From: JBEKHI01 sp050012355
GTDB lineage: Bacteria; Actinomycetota; Actinomycetes; Streptosporangiales; Streptosporangiaceae
Reading direction: 5' to 3'
Assembly (NCBI GenBank): GCA_050012355.1
Contig: JBEKHI010000282.1
Span: forward strand, 1-11,461
Length of the DNA stretch: 11,461 nt
Of the stretch, positions 7,212 through 11,461 are shown in pieces. How positions within the stretch are numbered: the stretch's first letter is position 1; each line of letters starts with the position of its first letter. A model generated the notes under the pieces. That model saw only the letters and a program-made list of their open reading frames with translations, did not search any database and was not told the DNA's origin. A program made the translations under genes and the position numbers.

Positions 7212-8572
7212 GTCAGCAAGCACTGGATCTGCGCAGGTCCATCAGAATCATCCGACGGTACCGGGTCCTCGTGGGCGGCGTCGTGGCGCTGGGGATACTC
7301 TGCGGTGCCGGGTACGTCGCGCTAGATCCTCCGATGCGGACCGCCGACGCGGTCGTCGTACTGCCGCAGGCCGTCACGGGTGCCCAGGGCACCGAAGGCG
7401 CGGCGGCCGCCACCGAGAATGGCACCGGGACCGACACCACGCCTTACATGGCGACCCAGGTGCTCATCGCCGACAGCACCGCCGTGCTCAACGACGCCCT
7501 GCCGAACGTCACACCCGCGATGTCGCTGGATCAGCTGCGGGCCGCCGTCGAGACAAGCAGTCCTACCGCTTACACGGTGTCGATCAGCGCCAAGGGCGCC
7601 ACCGCGATCGACGCGGAGACGACGGCCAACGCGGTTGCCGCGAGCTACATCTCCTACATCGCGTCGCCGTCCAGCCCGCTCGGTTCGGCCCCCGCCCGGC
7701 TGCTGCAGCGGGCCGCCGTCGCCACCGGGCTGAGTATCCCGGTCGCCTTCATCGCCTTTGGTCTCGTCGGCGGGGTGGCGGGCGCGTTCGTCGGCATCGT
7801 CGCGGCGCTCACTCTCGGGCGCAAGGACCGGCGACTGCGGGAACGTGACGCCATCGCGAACTCGCTCGGCGTGCCGGTGCTCGCATCGCTGTCCGTCACC
7901 CGTCCGCGAGACGCCGCGGGCTGGACCAAGCTGCTCGCCGACTACCGCCCAGGGGTGGTGCAGGAATGGCGGTTGCGTAAGGCCCTCCAGCAACTCGGGG
8001 TGCCGGGCGATGGCGAGGGATCTTCAATCGCGGTGCTGTCCCTGGCCAGCGATTCGCGAGCGCTGGCGGTGGGTCCGCAGCTCGCGTCATTCGCCGCGGG
8101 CCTTGGCTTGCGCACGACCCTGGTGGTAGGTCCGCAGCAGGATTCCAACGTGACGGCGACGTTGCACACGGCGTGCGCGGCGCTGCCGTCGAAGGCGGGC
8201 CTGCGCACCGTCACCGCCAGCGCCATCGACGGCGGTAAACCGGTCAACGGGGGGAGCGTCGGCGCAACCGTCGATCCCGACGCCGATCTGACCGTCGTCG
8301 TCGCCGTGCTCGACGGCCGTGCGCCACGGGCGCACGGCGTGCCGCGCACGACGACCACAGTGCTCGGTGTGTCCGCGGGCGCGGCCACCGCCGAGCAACT
8401 CGCCCGGGTCGCGGTCAGCGCGGCCGAGGATGGCCGGGACATCGCGGGCGTCGTCGTCGCGAACCCGGAGCCGGACGACGCCACCACCGGCCAGATTCCG
8501 CAGCTCGGACGCCCAGTGCGGCGTAGGCTGCCGACTCGGCTTAACGGCAAGGTTACGGAGAATCGACGGTGA
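7208..8572 (+). CDS. Short Wzz-like chain-length protein with degenerate BY-kinase-like domain
   Basis: 454 residues. A basic N-terminus (LRRSIRIIRRYR) precedes membrane helix 1 (about 20-41). A short extracytoplasmic part of about 130 residues begins with a Gly/Ala/Thr-rich stretch, continues with PYMATQVLIADSTAVLNDAL as in Wzz domains, and ends at helix 2 (about 171-204). No coiled coil is seen. The cytoplasmic part (about 205-454) has GVPVLASLSV, as seen after helix 2 in fused Wzz/BY-kinases, and a ParA/CpsD-like pattern. In that pattern SIAVLSLASDSRALAVGPQLA (273-293) stands where GEGKS/T should be, TTLVVGPQ (303-310) replaces the Walker A' DAD, and IAGVVVANPEPDD fits the late GVVLN strand. 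The P-loop Lys, the A' Asp and a C-terminal Tyr cluster are missing. Likely role: regulator of polysaccharide chain length or export, not an active kinase. Overlaps neighbours by 4 bases on each side. Confidence 0.75.
   Translation: MSQQALDLRRSIRIIRRYRVLVGGVVALGILCGAGYVALDPPMRTADAVVVLPQAVTGAQGTEGAAAATENGTGTDTTPYMATQVLIADSTAVLNDALPNVTPAMSLDQLRAAVETSSPTAYTVSISAKGATAIDAETTANAVAASYISYIASPSSPLGSAPARLLQRAAVATGLSIPVAFIAFGLVGGVAGAFVGIVAALTLGRKDRRLRERDAIANSLGVPVLASLSVTRPRDAAGWTKLLADYRPGVVQEWRLRKALQQLGVPGDGEGSSIAVLSLASDSRALAVGPQLASFAAGLGLRTTLVVGPQQDSNVTATLHTACAALPSKAGLRTVTASAIDGGKPVNGGSVGATVDPDADLTVVVAVLDGRAPRAHGVPRTTTTVLGVSAGAATAEQLARVAVSAAEDGRDIAGVVVANPEPDDATTGQIPQLGRPVRRRLPTRLNGKVTENRR
8557..8560 (+). 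promoter_or_regulatory. Ribosome binding site of the second Wzz-like gene
   Basis: GGAG lies 8 bases before the GTG at 8569, which supports the GTGA-overlap start. Confidence 0.5.
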
Positions 8573-10218
8573 ACGAGTCAGACCAGGCGGACACCCTGCC
8601 GGTGGAGACGCCAGCCGAGAACTGGTCCGCGGACGAGAACATCACCCTTGAGGAATTTGAGGTCGATGAGGAGTTCCCCACGATCGATCGTGGGCTCGCC
8701 TTCGTCAGCCTGGGTTTCGTAATCACGGCTGTCAAACGCGGCGCGTGGCTGTGGTGTATCACCGCGTTGGCGGGCTTGCTGCTCGGCTTGGGCATGTACG
8801 CGAAATTCCCGCCCGCCTATCAGGCGTCCACGACGCTTCTGGTGTTCAACAACCCTAACTATGACGCTGAGGACCAGAGCGCGGATAGCGTCTCGATAGC
8901 GCAGAGCGTGCCGGTTGCCGAGGCGGCGATCCACCAGCTCGGGCTGCACCAGTCGGTCACCAGTTTCGTCAGTTCGTACTCGGTGACGGCGCCCTCAGCG
9001 GACGTGCTGGTCATCACCGCTGACGCGCCGACCGGCCAGGCGGCGTTGCAGCGGGCTTCCGTGGTGGCATCGTCCTTCCTGAGCTTCCGCGGCCAGATGC
9101 TGCGGACCCAGCAGCAGCTCGGTGACACCGCGCTCCAGCAGCAGGTCACCACCGCCCAGCAGCGGGTCGACACGCTCAACACGCAGATCAGCCAGCTCGA
9201 ATCCCAGTCGTCTTCTTCGTCCAGCCAGCTGGACAGCCTGCGCAAGCAGCTCAACTACGCGAACACCACCCTGACGGCGGTCGAGGATAACTCGACGACC
9301 CAGGTGGCGAGCACTCAGACGGTCACCTCGCAGATGGTGAACAACAGCCAGGTGATCGATACGGCGACCTTGCTATCGCCCAGCCTGAAGAAGGGGATCG
9401 TGTTCTACGCCGCGGTGGCGCTGCTGGCCGGCCTCGCGATCGGCATGGGCATCGTCATCGTCCGTGCGCTGGTCTCCGACCGGCTACGCCGCCGGGCCGA
9501 GGTGGCGGAGGCGATCGGCGCCCCGGTCCGGCTCAGCGTGGGTCCGATGCACCCGCGGAGCCTGCTGCCACGGCACCGGGCGGCGCTGAGCACCGGCCGG
9601 AAGCGGCTAGCCGGGTACCTGGCCACGGCAGCGGGCAGTGGCGTGTCCAGGCCGCGCTGCCTCGCCGTGGTCGCGGTTGATGACCCGCGGGAGGCGGCGC
9701 GCGCGGTCGTGTCGCTGGCCAAGTCCAGCGCCAGCCAGGGCAAGCGGGTCGTGGTGGCTGATCTGTCGGCCGCCGCCGACGCCGCGCGACTGCTCGGCGC
9801 CGCGGGCGCGGGAGTGCGCACCGCCGGGCAGAACCTGGTGGTGGCCATCCCTGACCCGGCCGACGTCGCCCCGGTGGGACCGTACCGGAGCTCCGGTGCC
9901 GGTGCCCCGGCCGCCAATGGCGTGGGCCAGCCGGCGGCGAGCAAGGATCTGATCTCCGCGTTTGACTCGGCCGATCTGCTCCTCACGTTCGCGAAGCTGG
10001 ACCCGGCCGTGGGCGCGGATCACCTGGCGACCTGGACGGCCGACGTGGTCGCGGTCGTCACCGCCGGGAGGTCATCGGTGACCAGGGTCCAGGCCGCGGG
10101 CGAGATGATCAGGCTCGCCGGGGTCCGGCTGGTCTCGGCCGTGCTCGTCGGCGCGGACCGCAGCGACGAGTCCCTAGGCGTGCCGGCCCCGGCCGACGAC
10201 CCGGCCACGATCGGGTGA
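8569..10218 (+). CDS. Wzz-like polysaccharide co-polymerase with coiled coil and degenerate BY-kinase-like domain
   Basis: 549 residues from a GTG start. An acidic N-terminal arm of about 50 residues precedes membrane helix 1 (about 58-80) and the Wzz opening YQASTTLLVFNNPNYD. The extracytoplasmic part includes VPVAEAAIHQLGL, a Gln-rich coiled coil (about 175-240) with a run of six Ser, and helix 2 (about 277-300), followed by a basic SDRLRRRAEVAEAIGAPV typical of fused Wzz/BY-kinases. The cytoplasmic domain (about 360-540) keeps the order of a BY-kinase. LAVVAVDDPREAARAVVSLA (365-384) sits at the Walker A position but has REAARA for GEGKST; KRVVVADLS (392-400) keeps the A' Asp (D398). ADLLLTFAKLDP is a weak Walker B, and VRLVSAVLVGADRS is the last strand. 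There is no C-terminal Tyr cluster. It probably sets chain length with the preceding protein and the external polymerase. The Wzz call is firm; pseudokinase is inferred. Confidence 0.85.
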   Translation: MNESDQADTLPVETPAENWSADENITLEEFEVDEEFPTIDRGLAFVSLGFVITAVKRGAWLWCITALAGLLLGLGMYAKFPPAYQASTTLLVFNNPNYDAEDQSADSVSIAQSVPVAEAAIHQLGLHQSVTSFVSSYSVTAPSADVLVITADAPTGQAALQRASVVASSFLSFRGQMLRTQQQLGDTALQQQVTTAQQRVDTLNTQISQLESQSSSSSSQLDSLRKQLNYANTTLTAVEDNSTTQVASTQTVTSQMVNNSQVIDTATLLSPSLKKGIVFYAAVALLAGLAIGMGIVIVRALVSDRLRRRAEVAEAIGAPVRLSVGPMHPRSLLPRHRAALSTGRKRLAGYLATAAGSGVSRPRCLAVVAVDDPREAARAVVSLAKSSASQGKRVVVADLSAAADAARLLGAAGAGVRTAGQNLVVAIPDPADVAPVGPYRSSGAGAPAANGVGQPAASKDLISAFDSADLLLTFAKLDPAVGADHLATWTADVVAVVTAGRSSVTRVQAAGEMIRLAGVRLVSAVLVGADRSDESLGVPAPADDPATIG

Positions 10219-10796
10219 CTGTCCGATCTGGCGAGCGTCACGAAGCCACCGCGACGAAAAATCGTCACGGTTTGTCGAGATTTTGGCTACGCCTAGTTGC
10301 GGTGCTGACCGTTCTTGTCGTAGCGTTCGGAGTCCTTACCGCACGCCTGCTGGTGTGGCCCACCGAAGGTATGCCGTCCCGGGTCAGCGCGATCGTGATG
10401 CTCGCCGGATCCGGGGATCGGCTGCCGGAGGCGCTCATCCTCGCCAGGCAGGACCGGGCGCCGGTGCTCGTCGTATCGCGCGGGAACCAGGGATACGGGA
10501 GCCCGTGCCCGGCGCCGGTGCCGGGAGTACAGCTCATCTGCTTCGAGCCGAACCCGGCTAATACCCGCGGCGAGGCGGAGGTCGTTGGCCAGCTGGCCAA
10601 GCAGTATCACTGGCAGTCGATCGTCCTGGTGACCACGCGCGCGCAGGACACCCGGGCCAGGCTCATGGTCGGACGCTGTTTCGCCGGCTCGGTATACGTA
10701 GTCACGGCCGCGGTGCCCTTGTCATCGTGGCCGTATCAGATCGCTTACGGATGGGGTGCGCTGATCAAAGCGCTGGTGGTCTACCGATCATGCTGA
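10215..10796 (+). CDS. Membrane-anchored YdcF/DUF218 family protein
   Basis: 193 residues from a GTG start overlapping the previous stop by 4 bases; no ribosome site is visible, so it probably depends on coupling. One membrane helix (about 25-48) follows a basic N-terminus, with the soluble domain predicted outside. Family hallmarks are VSAIVMLAGSGDRLPEAL (57-74), APVLVVSRGNQ, NTRGEAEVV (116-124) and IVLVTTRAQDTRARLMVGRC (136-155). DUF218 proteins such as SanA, ElyC and YdcF are tied to envelope and lipid-carrier homeostasis, with no settled reaction. The residue usually His in the VTxxxHxxRA motif is Gln here (Q144), while R147 is kept. Two Cys (C98, C109) flank a Pro-rich loop, with more at C155 and C193, so disulfides outside the cell are possible. 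In this operon it likely serves lipid-linked intermediate or polymer handling, which is inference. Confidence 0.85.
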   Translation: MTVRSGERHEATATKNRHGLSRFWLRLVAVLTVLVVAFGVLTARLLVWPTEGMPSRVSAIVMLAGSGDRLPEALILARQDRAPVLVVSRGNQGYGSPCPAPVPGVQLICFEPNPANTRGEAEVVGQLAKQYHWQSIVLVTTRAQDTRARLMVGRCFAGSVYVVTAAVPLSSWPYQIAYGWGALIKALVVYRSC

Positions 10797-11461
10797 CGTC
10801 ACGACATTTTCCCAGAGGGCGGCGGCTGGCGGTCTACGTCGCCGTCTCCTTGGTAGTGGTGGCTGGCGCCATAGTCAGCCCGCTTCTGCTGCTCAGCCGT
10901 GGATCCGCCGCTCCTGACGCGGCCACCCACACGGCCGGGCCGGCCACGCCCGTCGCCGACCCGGCGGCCGCGACACGGGTGTGCGGACAGCCGGTACTGC
11001 ACTCTCCGTACAGCTACAACGGTGCTACCGGGGTCACGTCGTTCTCCAGCGGAGCCGACGGGCTGCCCACCTTCGGTGAGCCGGGCACCGACTACCCGGA
11101 TGTGCAATCCGGCTATATCGTGCCGTCCGGCGACGACAGCGGCGTCAGCGTGGACCTGCTGAACGGTTCCCGGGTGCTGATCTACTTCGAGCCGGGTGAC
11201 CACACCGGTCTGCCGGGGATCGTGCCCGGCGACTCTTCCGTCTACCTCGGCGGCTACCTGCCGGGCAACGGTGAGGCGACGATTGACAACGGCGGTCAGC
11301 CTGGCAACACGTTCATCAGCGACGCGTCGCGGGTGACGGTCGAGTACCTGACCATCGATAACTTCGACGGCACCCCGTCCGAGGACTCCTTCGGCGGCGC
11401 GATCGTCGACGAGTACGGCGGATACGGCTGGACCGTCAACTACGACACGGTCGGCCCTAAC
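10790..11461 (+). CDS. Secreted or membrane-anchored right-handed beta-helix protein (C-terminus cut by window edge)
   Basis: An ATG at 10790 overlaps the preceding stop by 7 bases and the frame is open to the right edge: 224 residues visible. A basic start (MLTSRHFPRGRRL) and a hydrophobic helix (about 13-36) make a signal anchor or signal peptide, followed by an Ala/Pro/Thr-rich linker (about 37-62). From there, VSVDLLNGSRVLIYFEPGDH, SSVYLGGYLPGNGEATIDN, NTFISDASRVTVEYLTIDNF and GWTVNYDTV show the short regular strands of a pectate-lyase-like right-handed beta-helix, with the typical progression from valuable N-cap strands to V.YLTI.NF rungs. Proteins of this fold cleave, epimerise or bind polysaccharides. 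Active-site residues are not visible in the retained part. A weak GGTGG at 10775-10779 is the only ribosome-site candidate. Its place at the end of an EPS operon suggests action on the exported polymer. Confidence 0.75.
   Translation, partial: MLTSRHFPRGRRLAVYVAVSLVVVAGAIVSPLLLLSRGSAAPDAATHTAGPATPVADPAAATRVCGQPVLHSPYSYNGATGVTSFSSGADGLPTFGEPGTDYPDVQSGYIVPSGDDSGVSVDLLNGSRVLIYFEPGDHTGLPGIVPGDSSVYLGGYLPGNGEATIDNGGQPGNTFISDASRVTVEYLTIDNFDGTPSEDSFGGAIVDEYGGYGWTVNYDTVGPN

Larger units (their letters stand above)
1823..11461 (+). other. Seven-gene exopolysaccharide operon, open at the right edge
   Basis: All seven plus-strand genes overlap end to start: ATGA or GTGA overlaps of 4 bases at 3022, 5199, 7208, 8569 and 10215, and a 7-base overlap at 10790. 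No gap is large enough for a promoter or terminator. The genes are therefore very likely co-transcribed and translationally coupled, and the operon probably continues beyond the window. Confidence 0.85.

Noticed and set aside
9205..9240. TCTTCTTCGTCC-type low-complexity run in the second Wzz-like gene, possible slippage site or frameshift
   Set aside because: The frame stays open and meaningful on both sides; it encodes a Ser-rich break within the coiled coil.
8569..10218. Calling this gene an active Wzc/CpsD-type tyrosine kinase
   Set aside because: The Walker A Lys is missing and no C-terminal Tyr cluster is present, so only the fold, not the activity, can be supported.
1823..11461. Regulatory TTA (bldA-type) codons in the operon
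   Set aside because: Every TTA string I checked in the genes was out of frame; I saw no in-frame TTA codon.

Overview
The window is GC-rich chromosomal DNA with the strong third-position G/C bias and the long antisense shadow frames typical of a high-GC actinobacterium (Actinomycetota). I cannot name a genus. It holds most of one exopolysaccharide (or other surface polysaccharide) biosynthesis and export locus. Eight protein-coding genes are visible, six complete and two cut by the window edges. I saw no RNA gene, insertion sequence, CRISPR array or intrinsic terminator.

Left part (1-1701, minus strand): a polytopic Wzx/MATE-like polysaccharide flippase, read continuously into the left edge. 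After about 12 membrane segments it carries an extra membrane helix and the beginning of an extracellular domain. That domain opens like the discoidin-like domain at the end of actinobacterial MviN/MurJ proteins. A 121-base divergent intergenic region (1702-1822) separates it from the right-hand operon and contains an inverted repeat, TGATAC-N13-GTATCA.

Right part (1823-11461, plus strand): seven genes, each overlapping the next by 4 or 7 bases, almost certainly one translationally coupled operon. In order they are: a GT4 glycosyltransferase; a bi-domain oxidoreductase (zinc-less MDR dehydrogenase plus Gfo/Idh/MocA); a heparinase II/III-type polysaccharide lyase; a short Wzz-like chain-length protein; a longer Wzz-like protein with a coiled coil; a membrane-anchored YdcF/DUF218 protein; and the start of a secreted or anchored right-handed beta-helix protein.

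Likely cooperation (inference): the glycosyltransferase and oxidoreductase build or modify the lipid-linked repeat unit, and the flippase moves it across the membrane. The two Wzz-like proteins would control chain length, and the lyase and beta-helix protein would trim, modify or bind the finished polymer. A priming glycosyltransferase, a Wzy polymerase and a functional BY-kinase are not visible and would have to lie outside.

The most unusual point is that both Wzz-like proteins keep a cytoplasmic domain shaped like a BY-kinase (CpsD/ParA fold), but in both the Walker A motif is lost and there is no C-terminal tyrosine cluster. They look like a pair of different pseudokinase co-polymerases. 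The flippase with an extracellular sugar-binding-like tail is the second point worth a close look.
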